Assembly (NCBI RefSeq): GCF_913063105.1
Contig: NZ_CAJXYQ010000006.1
Coordinates: 124,001 to 188,000, forward strand
Source of the DNA: an uncultured Draconibacterium sp.
Lineage (GTDB): Bacteria > Bacteroidota > Bacteroidia > Bacteroidales > Prolixibacteraceae
Direction: 5' to 3'
Length of the DNA: 64,000 bases
Under the pieces are notes generated by a model that did no database searches, had not been told where the DNA came from, and was given only the letters and a program-made list of their open reading frames with translations. The translations under genes were made by a program, and so were the position numbers. Position 1 is the first letter of the stretch. Every line of letters begins with the position of its first letter. Positions 46,112 through 54,571 of this stretch are shown piece after piece.

Positions 46112-46708
46112 TTATTCTTCAATGATTGTATAAGTAATGGTTGCATCATAAACATCCGCTTCCATATCGCCAAAGTCGTTATGTGTAGGATCAATAACCA
46201 GCTGGTAATTCAATTTATGACCATTTGTTTTGTCAGTTCCGGTGTAACCTGTTTTTATTCCTGTTACCACATTAATTGAACCGCTTGTTGGGATGGTTTC
46301 AAATGCTGCATTACCTTCACCTGTTGATCCTTTTTTACTTGCACTTGCATTTTTTTCAACTTTTACCTGCAGGCTAATTGCTGCCGGAATATCGTTCACG
46401 GTTAATCCTGCTGTAATTTTATTTGTTTTGCCTTTCGCTCTGATACTGGTGTACTGCAAATAAAAGGTTTCCTCAACCTCCAGTGGCTCCAGGTTAAAAT
46501 CACCGGCTTCAGTTCCAAACATATCGTCGGTCCATTCCCACTCGGCTGTACCTGCGTTATCTCCTTTCTCATCTTCAATATCAACCAGATTTACGGTTGG
46601 TACAGTTACTTTTACTGCATGGTTGGCTTTGTCGTTATCCTGCGCCTTAACCAAGTTACTTACCCCGAAAACAAAAATTCCTACTAATAAAAATGTTACT
46701 TTTTTCAT
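46112..46708 (-). CDS. Secreted subunit-like protein, tandem duplicate 2 (sigma-54 promoter)
   Basis: 198 residues from ATG 46708. The signal peptide ends near LVKAQ. The mature protein begins KANHAVKVTVPTVNLVDIED, continues with an acidic Trp-rich segment (AEWEWTDDMFGTEAGDF), FYLQYTSI, ITAGLTVNDIPAAISLQVKV, GIKTGYTGTDKTNGHKLNYQLVIDP and a C-terminal strand YDATITYTIIEE. It is very similar along its whole length to the gene at 47340. An in-frame TTG 36 bases upstream starts the longer frame and lies in the conserved leader. A sigma-54 element is 93 bases before the ATG. Likely a major subunit of a surface polymer (inference). Confidence 0.72.
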   Translation of the reverse strand: MKKVTFLLVGIFVFGVSNLVKAQDNDKANHAVKVTVPTVNLVDIEDEKGDNAGTAEWEWTDDMFGTEAGDFNLEPLEVEETFYLQYTSIRAKGKTNKITAGLTVNDIPAAISLQVKVEKNASASKKGSTGEGNAAFETIPTSGSINVVTGIKTGYTGTDKTNGHKLNYQLVIDPTHNDFGDMEADVYDATITYTIIEE

Positions 46709-46786
46709 GATGTTGTGTTGTTTATTTGTTTGTAATTTCTTCAAAAAGCTTTTGTATCCTTTAGGGTCAGATACGCCTTATTATAA

Positions 46787-46801
46787 GCAATACCGGTGCC
46801 A
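46787..46801 (-). promoter_or_regulatory. Sigma-54 promoter TGGCAC-N5-TTGC
   Basis: On the minus strand TGGCACC-GGTA-TTGC matches the consensus TGGCACG-N4-TTGC at all but one base, with the required GG-N10-GC spacing. It lies 93 bases before the ATG at 46708; transcription should start near 46775. Confidence 0.8.
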
Positions 46802-46856
46802 ATAATCATAAAGCCCTGTTTTACTGCACTTTATAGTTGTGCCATAAAAAATATTG

Positions 46857-46911
46857 TGTCCCGCGCCGGGACAGTTATTGTACATAAGGGACAGAATACC
46901 CAAACCGGACA
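46857..46911 (-). promoter_or_regulatory. Upstream activator boxes (three TGTCCC-type repeats, one in a perfect dyad)
   Basis: On the minus strand TGTCCC occurs at 46873-46868 and 46893-46888, with a near copy (TGTCCG) at 46911-46906, about 20 bases apart. The proximal box is half of a perfect inverted repeat TGTCCCG-CGC-CGGGACA (46857-46873). Offsets from the ATG are 160, 180 and 198, nearly identical to those of the other tandem gene. Position and spacing fit enhancer sites for a sigma-54 activator. Confidence 0.65.
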
Positions 46912-47270
46912 ATAAAACATAAGTTCTTTAATCCGTTGTAAAACATGATTAAACTATGATAGAAATCTACAAGATGATGTATTAACATAAAAGCCTGTTA
47001 GAAAGTATCACAAGCACACTACAATATTTGCCTGATTGTATTTAACAAACAATGAGTTTAAAAGTCACCTCTGCTCACCTAATAAACAAACGAAATAAAT
47101 TTCATTTTTTAAAAAATTTGGATATCAGGAAACCTGGAAACAATATACAAAAACAGGTCTCGCCTTAAGCCTGTGCTATTTTGCAGTTAAAAACCTCCAT
47201 CGAACTTAAATAGCTTGCAAGCATAATAAAAATGTCTCGTTGCCGGGTTCAACCTTTATGCTGCTCCTAA
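46912..47270. other. Gene-free stretch between the tandem subunit genes
   Basis: About 360 AT-rich bases without a credible coding frame. Small features only: a GCTTGCAAGC palindrome near 47213 and an ACAGG/CCTGT hairpin near 47150-47175. I see no tRNA, promoter match or mobile element. It may be a remnant of the duplication that produced the two subunit genes. Confidence 0.4.
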
Positions 47271-47274
47271 TTTT

Positions 47275-47307
47275 AAAAAAAAAAAAAGACAGACCCTCTG
47301 GCCTGCC
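47275..47307 (-). terminator. Terminator with 13-T tract after the first tandem subunit
   Basis: Minus strand stem GGCAGGCC / GGTCTGTC (two G-U wobbles) with loop AGAG, followed by thirteen T. It lies 33 bases past the stop at 47340. Confidence 0.8.
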
Positions 47308-47339
47308 CTTTCAAATCTGTCCTAATATATTCCTCTCCT

Positions 47340-47942
47340 CTAATCTTCAATAATTGTATAAGTAATGGTTGCATCATAAACATCAGCTTCCATATCGCCA
47401 AAACTGTTATGCGTAGGGTCAATTACTAACTGATAATTTAGCTTATGACCATTGGTTGCCTCGGTACCGGTAAAACAGGTTTTTATTTTTGTTACCACAT
47501 CAATTGAACCACTTGTTGGAATGGTTTCAAATTTGGCATTACCATCACCTGTTGTACCTTTTTTGCTTGCATTGGCGTCTTTGTCAACTTTTACCTGTAA
47601 GCTCATTGCTTCTGGCAATTCATTTACGGTTAAGCCGGCAGTAATTTTGTTTGTTTTGTTTTTATTGCGAATACTAGTGTACTGCAAATAAAAAGTTTCT
47701 TCAATTACCAGCGGGTCTGTATTAAAATCACCGGCTTCCGACCCAAACAGGTCTTCCGTCCAGATCCACTCTGCCAAACCGGCATTTTCTCCTTCGGCGT
47801 TTTCAATATCTACCAGATTTACGGTAGGTACAGTAATTTTTACCAGGTGATTGGCTTTGTCTGTATCACCTCCCTGTGCCAAAACTGAAGTACTAACTCC
47901 GAAAACGAAAATTGTTGCTAAAAATAATGTTACTTTTTTCAT
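47340..47942 (-). CDS. Secreted subunit-like protein, tandem duplicate 1 (sigma-54-like promoter)
   Basis: 200 residues from ATG 47942. The signal peptide ends near SVLAQ. It parallels the protein at 46112 almost residue for residue: ITVPTVNLVDIENAEG, AEWIWTEDLFGSEAGDF, FYLQYTSIRNKNKTNKITAGLTV, a SKKGTTGDGNA loop, TKIKTCFTGTEATNGHKLNYQLV and YDATITYTIIED. One difference is Cys in KTCFTG where the duplicate has Gly. About 65 bases of leader before the ATG are nearly identical to the other copy. Predicted major surface-polymer subunit. Confidence 0.72.
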   Translation of the reverse strand: MKKVTLFLATIFVFGVSTSVLAQGGDTDKANHLVKITVPTVNLVDIENAEGENAGLAEWIWTEDLFGSEAGDFNTDPLVIEETFYLQYTSIRNKNKTNKITAGLTVNELPEAMSLQVKVDKDANASKKGTTGDGNAKFETIPTSGSIDVVTKIKTCFTGTEATNGHKLNYQLVIDPTHNSFGDMEADVYDATITYTIIED

Positions 47943-48020
47943 GATGTTGTGTTGTTTATTTGTTTGTAATTTCTTCAAAAAGCTTTTGTACCCTTTAGGG
48001 TCGGATACGCTTTTTCATAA

Positions 48021-48035
48021 ACAACACAAATGCCA
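48021..48035 (-). promoter_or_regulatory. Sigma-54-like element TGGCAT-N5-TTGT
   Basis: On the minus strand TGGCATT-TGTG-TTGT has the -24 GG and the correct N10 spacing, but T replaces C at -12. It lies 93 bases before the ATG at 47942, the same distance as the stronger element of the duplicate gene, which supports it as real. Confidence 0.6.
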
Positions 48036-48101
48036 AAACATCTTGGCAATTGATTTACAGCCAATTAAGACTCGTGCCACAAATTTACACAATCTCTATA
48101 T

Positions 48102-48146
48102 GGGACATTATTTTGACACTTGGGACAAAGTACATATTTTGGGACA
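48102..48146 (-). promoter_or_regulatory. Upstream activator boxes (three TGTCCC repeats)
   Basis: GGGACA on the plus strand (TGTCCC in the direction of transcription) at 48102, 48122 and 48141, spaced 20 and 19 bases. Offsets from the ATG are 160, 180 and 199, matching the 160, 180 and 198 of the duplicate gene. Confidence 0.65.
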
Positions 48147-48186
48147 GCAAAAAAGTAGAGTAAATCTGAAGTAGTTCAGAGAGGTT

Positions 48187-48762
48187 TTATTTATCCGAAA
48201 GGATATAATCTGCTGCTATTTCCAACTCCTGGTACCATTCGGCACCATACTTGGCAATTAAAGGCTCCTTTAAAAATTTATAAAGCGGAAGTTTCTCTGC
48301 GGCTCCGCATTTTCGGCCCGGTTTACAAATATCCAGTTCCTGGTAGTTTACGGCATCAAAGCGTTTGTATTCGGTTATTCGTATGGGGAATAAATGACAA
48401 GAAATAGGTTTTCTAAATTTTGTCTTGCCATCAAAAAAGGCTTTCTCAATGGCACATTTTAATATCCCCTGTTTGTTGTAGTAGGAGTAAACACACTGAC
48501 GGTCGTCAACAAGTGGTGTTACCAGATCACCATCGCTATCGATTACCGAGTGCCCTTGCTTTTCTACTTCTTTTTTGTGTTTTTCAGGCAATAGATTTTC
48601 AAAATGGCTGTACTCCGATTCAATAAGCATGGCCTCTCTATCTGTCAAAGGTGCTCCGGAATCTCCTTCAATACAGCACGCTCCCTTACATTTTAGGATA
48701 TCGCAAAGAAAATGTTTTTCAAAAACATCGCGACTTACTATTGTTCTTCCAATCTCAATCAC
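48187..48762 (-). CDS. DUF3109 cysteine-rich protein
   Basis: 191 residues starting at GTG 48762. It has the family cysteines: CDILKCKGACCIEGDSGAPL at the start, DRQCVYSYY, LKCAIEKAFFDG, ISCHLFPIRI and ICKPGRKCGAAE. The pattern is related to YkgJ-like Cys-cluster proteins and suggests a metal or Fe-S site. Cytoplasmic. Function unknown. It is on the same strand as gpmI, 95 bases after it, with a hairpin between. Confidence 0.8.
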   Translation of the reverse strand: MIEIGRTIVSRDVFEKHFLCDILKCKGACCIEGDSGAPLTDREAMLIESEYSHFENLLPEKHKKEVEKQGHSVIDSDGDLVTPLVDDRQCVYSYYNKQGILKCAIEKAFFDGKTKFRKPISCHLFPIRITEYKRFDAVNYQELDICKPGRKCGAAEKLPLYKFLKEPLIAKYGAEWYQELEIAADYILSDK

Positions 48763-48793
48763 AGCAACACAAAAAAAGTTTTTTTTTAAAGCA

Positions 48794-48827
48794 AGAGCAA
48801 GAACCTTTTAATAAAGCCTCTTGCTCT
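48794..48827. terminator. Hairpin between gpmI and DUF3109 gene
   Basis: A 9-bp perfect stem AGAGCAAGA / TCTTGCTCT with a 16-base loop. The following T tract on the minus strand is short and broken (TGCTTT), so termination is probable rather than certain. Confidence 0.5.
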
Positions 48828-48857
48828 TCATTTATTATTCTTTATCAGGTGTTATTC

Positions 48858-50387
48858 TTACTTAATAAGATTTTTACCTGTCATATCTGCAGGCACCTCC
48901 AATCCCATCACATTCAATAGCGTTGGAGCCACATCGGCCAAAATCCCGTTATCCAGTTTAACTCCTTCTTTTTCTGAAACAAAAATACAAGGTACCGGAT
49001 TTAATGAGTGAGCCGTGTTTTCCGAACCATCGGCATTTACCGCATTGTCAGCATTTCCGTGGTCGGCAATTATCATCACTTCGTATCCACCTTTTTTAGC
49101 AGCAGTAACCACTTCCTTTACGCAAGCATCAACAGCTTCTATCGCCTTATAAACAGCTTCGTAAATTCCGGTATGCCCAACCATATCGCCGTTAGCAAAG
49201 TTTAGGCAAACAAAGTCAGCTTCGCCGTTTTCCAGTTTTGGCACAATAGCTTTGGCAACTTCTGGTGCCGACATTTCGGGCTGATGATCGTAAGTTGGCA
49301 CTTTTGGCGATGGAATAAGAATGCGGCTTTCTCCCTCAAATTCAGCTTCACGTCCTCCGCTAAAGAAAAAAGTAACGTGCGCATATTTTTCGGTTTCGGC
49401 AATTCGAATTTGTTTTAATCCGGCCCTTGAAACCACCTCGCCCATGGTGTTTGTAACGTTTTCTTTTTCGAAAATCACATTAATACCTTCAAAATCTGCT
49501 TTATATGTTGTCATGGTATACCATTGCAAGTTCATGGTATGCATTCCAAACTCCGGAAGATCTTTCTGTGTAAAAGCAATGGTTGTTTGGCGCAAACGGT
49601 CGGTACGGAAGTTAAAACAAATAACTACGTCATCTTCTTCAATTTTTGCCAAAGGCTCGCCGGCTTCGTCAACCATAACAACTGGTTTCAGGAATTCATC
49701 GGTAACACCATTTTCATACGATGCTTTCATGGAGGCAAGTATGTCGGTTGATTTCTCGCCTTTCCCTTGAGTATATAAATCGTAAGCCAGCTTTAATCTG
49801 TCGAAATTATTATCGCGATCCATTCCGTAATAACGACCAATCAATGAAGCAAATTTACCATTGGTTCCTTCCAGTGCTTTCAGGTCGGCTTCTACAAAGC
49901 CATAACCCGAACGCGGATCGGTATCGCGACCATCTGTTAATCCATGAATGAACACGTCTTCCAAACCCATGTCAGTAGCAATCTGGCATAGTGCAACCAT
50001 GTGTGAACTTAATGCATGAACTCCGCCAGGCCCAATTAAACCAAGCAAATGCACTTTCTTATTGTTCGCTTTAGCATAGTTGTATGCTTTTAAAATTTGC
50101 GGATGCTGCCACAATGATTTGTCTTTAATTGCACGTGTTATTTTTACCATATCCTGGTATAAAACACGCCCTGCACCAATGTTAAGGTGTCCAACTTCAG
50201 AGTTACCCATTTGTCCATCAGGCAGTCCCACATTTTCGCCACTTGCCAGCAATTGGGAGTTCGGATATTTTTTCATTAACGAATCCATAAAAGGAGTTGG
50301 TGCAGTTGCAACAATATCACTTTTCGAGCCGTCGCCGATTCCCCAACCATCGAGAATCATCAATAAAGTCTTCTGATTATCAGCCAT
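48858..50387 (-). CDS. gpmI: 2,3-bisphosphoglycerate-independent phosphoglycerate mutase
   Basis: 509 residues. The catalytic Ser lies in GQMGNSEVGHLNIGAGR near residue 62. Metal ligands appear in LDGWGIGDG at the N-terminus, FANGDMVGHTG and IADHGNADN. It interconverts 3- and 2-phosphoglycerate in glycolysis using two Mn2+ ions. The substrate-binding HGLTDGRDTDPRSG segment is intact. Confidence 0.95.
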   Translation of the reverse strand: MADNQKTLLMILDGWGIGDGSKSDIVATAPTPFMDSLMKKYPNSQLLASGENVGLPDGQMGNSEVGHLNIGAGRVLYQDMVKITRAIKDKSLWQHPQILKAYNYAKANNKKVHLLGLIGPGGVHALSSHMVALCQIATDMGLEDVFIHGLTDGRDTDPRSGYGFVEADLKALEGTNGKFASLIGRYYGMDRDNNFDRLKLAYDLYTQGKGEKSTDILASMKASYENGVTDEFLKPVVMVDEAGEPLAKIEEDDVVICFNFRTDRLRQTTIAFTQKDLPEFGMHTMNLQWYTMTTYKADFEGINVIFEKENVTNTMGEVVSRAGLKQIRIAETEKYAHVTFFFSGGREAEFEGESRILIPSPKVPTYDHQPEMSAPEVAKAIVPKLENGEADFVCLNFANGDMVGHTGIYEAVYKAIEAVDACVKEVVTAAKKGGYEVMIIADHGNADNAVNADGSENTAHSLNPVPCIFVSEKEGVKLDNGILADVAPTLLNVMGLEVPADMTGKNLIK

Positions 50388-50639
50388 TATATTCTGTTTT
50401 TATTAATAACATTTTTTAGAACGGACAAAAATATCCTTTTTTAAATCATTAAAGAAATTACATTTACTTTGTTCACACGGATTTAACAATCTTTTGGGAT
50501 TGATATACTAAATATTTAAATAAAACAGGCTTGCCATTGTCATAATTTTCCATTCCGTAGTCCAGGTTTTCAGGAACCGGGTATTTGAACCGAAGAGGCA
50601 ACTTATGAAGTACATTTTCGTTTTACTTTTGTACAGACA

Positions 50640-53048
50640 ATGAAAAAAATCAGAATTGAAATACCGGTTGTACTTCTCACTGTTATAATAATTTCGTTAT
50701 TAGGACTGTCCGGGCACTTTGTGTATAAAAGTTTATCAAAAATTGTTCAATCCATGCTTTCAGAGTCAATCCCCGACAACACGCTTTTGTGGGTAAAAGA
50801 TGTTGCCATGGAACTAAACGAAACAGAAAACATGGTTAAACTTTATTCGTTAAGTAATGACCGAGTTTACCTGAAAAACTACAAAACAATTAATCAATCG
50901 CTTGATCTTAAATTTGAAGAACTGCAAAAGCTGCCGGCTATCGATAGTAGCAAACAAATTCTTGTTGATTCGGTTCTTTTGCTCGCACAGCAAAAAATAG
51001 TTATTTGGGAAAAAATATTAAATCTCCACCTGAGCAAAGGCAGCGAACACGAAGCATTTAACGAATATGTTGAAACACTAGACACCGTGTTAAGTGTACA
51101 AGACACCATACATTTTCAGGAACCTGAAAAAAGGGGCCTTTTAAAACGCATATTTGGCAAAAAACAGGCTCCACCAACCCCGGTGATCGTTGATCGAACA
51201 CCCGAGAAACAACGCCTCCAACAAGAATTGGAAGAACTGGAAAAAGAATTGGCTCAACGTAGCAGGCGCATGAGTACTATGGAGGCTGTTTACATGCGTA
51301 AAAACCTGGAAATATCTGAAAGTCTGGTAGCTATTATTACTGCGCTGGAGCTTATGGAAGAAGAACACTTCCTCCGGCAATCGCAACAAGCAGAGCTACT
51401 GGCCAACGAAACCTACAAACGACTTTTGCTGTTTGCCCTTTCCGTATTTTTGCTTCTTATGTTGGTTTTGCTCCTCTTTTTTCGCGACCTGCGCAAATCG
51501 CGATCGTACCAGAATGTATTACGAAAAGCCAAAGCTCAGGCCGAGAACCTTGCCCGCACAAAAGAACTTTTTGTTGCAACCGTAAGTCATGAAATGCGTA
51601 CCCCGGTTAATGCAATTTATGGTTTAAGCGAGCAGTTATTGCAAAAACAACACGACCCCAAAACGCAGGAAGACCTGAGAGTTATTTTCGACTCAACCAA
51701 ACATTTAGCCGACCTGGTGAATGACACCTTCGATTTCTCGCGGCTGGAAAAACAAAATATCCAGTTGGTTTCCACTCATTTCTCACTTCACGAGCTGCTG
51801 TACAAAATCAATCTTTACAATAAAGCAACAGCAGAAAACAAAAATATATCCCTGCACATCAACAACAAAACGGATAATGACCTCATTTTATATGGCGATG
51901 AAGGACGACTAAAACAGGTGCTGAACAACCTGATATCCAATGCTATAAAATTTACCGACGAAGGATCGGTGCGATTAAAAGTAGAAGCCAAACAGAAAAA
52001 TGAAACTATTTTGCTTGAATGCATCGTTTCAGATACTGGCATTGGCATACCCAAAGAAAGCCAGGAAAAAATTTTTGATGAATTTGTACAACTTGAAACA
52101 GACCTGAGCAGAAAAGCCGGTGGCACAGGACTTGGGTTGTACATTGTAAAAAAACTGGTGGATTTGCTGAATGGTAAAATAACGCTGGAAAGCAAAACAA
52201 ATGTTGGCACTAGATTTTACATTTCCATACCACTTAAAAAAGGAAAAAGAGAACAGTTGCAGCATAGTTTCAAAAGCCACAAGGCGCCCGGTGCATTAAA
52301 AAACAACTCTGTTTTAATTGCTGACGATGAAGAATTTAATCGACACTTGTTAAAAAGTATTTTCTTGAAATGGAACGTTGATTTTGATGAAGCAGAGAAT
52401 GGACAGGCTGCTATTGAAATGGCTGCACACAAAAATTACCGCTTAATTTTAATGGATATTCGAATGCCGTTGGTAAATGGAATCGACGCAGCCGATCAAA
52501 TAAAAGCCTCGGGGCATAAAGCACGAATAATAGCCCTTTCGGCAAACACCAACAATGTAAAAACAAAAAAGCAAGGCGGAAAGGTGTTTGATGACGCATT
52601 GAAAAAACCATTCAACGAGGCAGCTTTATACGAGGTTATTTCCAATTGTTTTAACAACATTGAAAATGCAGAAAATTCAAGCAAAAAAATGAAGCCAACC
52701 AGTAAGTTTAACTTAAGCGAACTGGAAAATATGAGTAACGGCGATCCCGCATTTGTAAAAGAAATGATTGAATTGTTTTTAAAAACCAGCAAAAGCAGCA
52801 TTCACACAATAGAAAAGCACCTTGCCGAAAAAAACGGCAAAAGCATTGCCGAAGTGGCCCACAAACTTGCATCGCCGGTAAAATATTTGAGTGCTACAAA
52901 GCTTTATGACCTTATAAAGGCACTTGAAAAGCTGGCAGGCGAATCCGATAATTTCGTGGAGATTAAACAAAAAATAAAAGAGGTAAAGTCCGAAATAAAT
53001 AAACTGAATCAGGAACTTGAAAAACTCATTTCAGAAAAAGATGAATAA
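50640..53048 (+). CDS. Hybrid sensor kinase with receiver and Hpt domains
   Basis: 802 residues. TM1 is at 8-28 and TM2 at 262-281, enclosing a ~230-residue periplasmic helical sensor with coiled segments (190-215). HisKA His317 (VSHEMRTPVNAIYGL) is followed by HATPase_c (415-535: NLISNAIKFTD, DTGIGIP, GTGLGLYIV), a receiver (556-670; acidic ADDEE, Asp606 in LMDIRMP) and a C-terminal Hpt with His741 (AHKLASPVKYLSA). The chain supports an intramolecular His-Asp-His relay ending on the downstream NtrC-type regulator, 69 bases away on the same strand. A TACTTTTG box ends at 50631, giving a very short leader. Confidence 0.92.
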   Translation: MKKIRIEIPVVLLTVIIISLLGLSGHFVYKSLSKIVQSMLSESIPDNTLLWVKDVAMELNETENMVKLYSLSNDRVYLKNYKTINQSLDLKFEELQKLPAIDSSKQILVDSVLLLAQQKIVIWEKILNLHLSKGSEHEAFNEYVETLDTVLSVQDTIHFQEPEKRGLLKRIFGKKQAPPTPVIVDRTPEKQRLQQELEELEKELAQRSRRMSTMEAVYMRKNLEISESLVAIITALELMEEEHFLRQSQQAELLANETYKRLLLFALSVFLLLMLVLLLFFRDLRKSRSYQNVLRKAKAQAENLARTKELFVATVSHEMRTPVNAIYGLSEQLLQKQHDPKTQEDLRVIFDSTKHLADLVNDTFDFSRLEKQNIQLVSTHFSLHELLYKINLYNKATAENKNISLHINNKTDNDLILYGDEGRLKQVLNNLISNAIKFTDEGSVRLKVEAKQKNETILLECIVSDTGIGIPKESQEKIFDEFVQLETDLSRKAGGTGLGLYIVKKLVDLLNGKITLESKTNVGTRFYISIPLKKGKREQLQHSFKSHKAPGALKNNSVLIADDEEFNRHLLKSIFLKWNVDFDEAENGQAAIEMAAHKNYRLILMDIRMPLVNGIDAADQIKASGHKARIIALSANTNNVKTKKQGGKVFDDALKKPFNEAALYEVISNCFNNIENAENSSKKMKPTSKFNLSELENMSNGDPAFVKEMIELFLKTSKSSIHTIEKHLAEKNGKSIAEVAHKLASPVKYLSATKLYDLIKALEKLAGESDNFVEIKQKIKEVKSEINKLNQELEKLISEKDE

Positions 53049-53117
53049 CATGCATTAACCTTTTTGAATCGATACATATTCAATACATTTGTTCTGATTT
53101 GAAAATATCCGGAGAAA

Positions 53118-54461
53118 ATGGAAGCAAAAGCATTTAAAATTTTTGTTGTTGAAGACGATGAATGGTATCGCCGGTTGTTGGTTCATAATCTTTCCATGAA
53201 TCCGGATTATGAAATAAAGTCGTTTGAAAACGGAAAAGAATGCCTGAACAACCTGCACCAATTACCCGATGTAATTACCCTGGACTACCGGCTTCCGGAT
53301 ATGAAGGGAATTGAAGTGCTCAAACAGATAAAAAACTCCAATCCTGAAATTCAGGTTATTCTCATCTCGGAACAGGACGATATTGAAGTAGTAGTTGACC
53401 TGTTAAAACACGGGGCTTACGACTACATTGTAAAATCAAAAGATATTCGCGAACGGCTCCTTAATACTGTAAATAATATTCGTAAAGAATTTAAGCTGAA
53501 AAACGAAATTCATTCACTTCGTCAAGAAGTAAAAAAGAAATACAGCTACCAGAATACCATTATCGGTAACAGTGCGGCAACCCAAAAAATATTTGACCTG
53601 ATTGAGAAAGCCACCCGTACCAATGTTACAGTATCGATTAGTGGCGAAACGGGCACAGGCAAAGAACTGGTTGCCAAAGCCATACACTACAACTCACTGC
53701 GCGCCAAACAACCTTTTGTTGCAGTAAACATGGCAGCCATACCTAGCGAACTCATTGAGAGCGAACTGTTTGGACACGAGAAAGGTGCATTTACCGGAGC
53801 AGCATCGCGCAGAATAGGAAAATTCGAGGAAGCACATTCGGGGACTTTATTCCTTGATGAAATTGCAGAACTCGAAATTTCGCTTCAAGCTAAGCTGCTA
53901 AGAGCATTACAGGAAAAAGAGATTGTTAGAATTGGCAGTAACCGACCTGTAAAAATTGATTGCCGCATCATTATTGCCACCAATAAAAATTTACTCGAAC
54001 AGGTAAAAAAAGGCCAATTCAGACAAGACCTTTATTACCGCTTTTATGGACTGCCAATCGATCTTCCCCCCTTGCGCCAAAGAGGCAACGATATTATTTT
54101 GCTGGCTAAAAACTTTGTTAGCGAATTTTGTAAGGAAAATAAGCTCGGACAAAAAATATTAACACCATCGGCCAGCAAAAAACTGCTGGGTTACCCTTTC
54201 CCGGGAAATGTGCGAGAACTTAAATCGGTGATTGAACTGGCTGTTACGCTCGCTGATAAAAAAGAAATTGAAGCCGAGCACCTACTGCTCGATGATACCG
54301 AAAACATCGAGAGCCTGCTAAATGAAGAACTCAGCTTGCGCGAATACAACTTGCGCCTGGTAAAAAAACTGCTTGAAAAATACGACAACAAACCTAAAAT
54401 TGTGGCCGAAAAACTTGATATTGGGGTAGCTACCATTTACCGAATGATTAAAGATGAATAA
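53118..54461 (+). CDS. NtrC-family sigma-54-dependent response regulator
   Basis: 447 residues. The receiver has Asp56 (TLDYRLPD) and Lys in YIVKS. The AAA+ domain has Walker A GETGTGKE at 176-183, the sigma-54 contact loop GAFTGA at 223-228, a Walker B LFLDEIAEL near 245, and R-finger region RFYGLPIDLPPLRQRG. A C-terminal Fis-type helix-turn-helix (424-447, KIVAEKLDIGVATIYRM) binds DNA. GAFTGA shows it activates sigma-54 polymerase. It is paired with the hybrid kinase upstream; the two dyads and the sigma-54-like element after its stop make the next gene its likely target. Confidence 0.94.
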   Translation: MEAKAFKIFVVEDDEWYRRLLVHNLSMNPDYEIKSFENGKECLNNLHQLPDVITLDYRLPDMKGIEVLKQIKNSNPEIQVILISEQDDIEVVVDLLKHGAYDYIVKSKDIRERLLNTVNNIRKEFKLKNEIHSLRQEVKKKYSYQNTIIGNSAATQKIFDLIEKATRTNVTVSISGETGTGKELVAKAIHYNSLRAKQPFVAVNMAAIPSELIESELFGHEKGAFTGAASRRIGKFEEAHSGTLFLDEIAELEISLQAKLLRALQEKEIVRIGSNRPVKIDCRIIIATNKNLLEQVKKGQFRQDLYYRFYGLPIDLPPLRQRGNDIILLAKNFVSEFCKENKLGQKILTPSASKKLLGYPFPGNVRELKSVIELAVTLADKKEIEAEHLLLDDTENIESLLNEELSLREYNLRLVKKLLEKYDNKPKIVAEKLDIGVATIYRMIKDE

Positions 54462-54469
54462 CAGCTTTC

Positions 54470-54504
54470 AATTATCATTTTGATAATTCGCTATCATTAT
54501 GATA
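54470..54504 (+). promoter_or_regulatory. Two TATCA-N3-TGATA dyads (activator sites)
   Basis: TATCATTTTGATA (54473-54485, inside a longer AATTATCA/TGATAATT dyad) and TATCATTATGATA (54492-54504) have centres 19 bases apart. They lie about 85-100 bases upstream of the sigma-54-like element, where enhancer sites of an NtrC-type protein are expected. Confidence 0.7.
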
Positions 54505-54571
54505 TCCCTTCGGTCAAGAAGAATTCTCACATATCGCTGACTATCTGCACCTTACAGAGCAACCTGTTTTA

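Noticed and set aside
46830-46846. TGGCAC elements at 46844 and 48079 (minus strand) as further sigma-54 promoters
   Set aside because: Both lack the -12 GC at the right distance; they may only be part of conserved upstream DNA.
46912-47270. Possible small RNA gene in the 360-base gap between tandem subunits
   Set aside because: No promoter plus terminator pair encloses a structured segment; only weak isolated hairpins.
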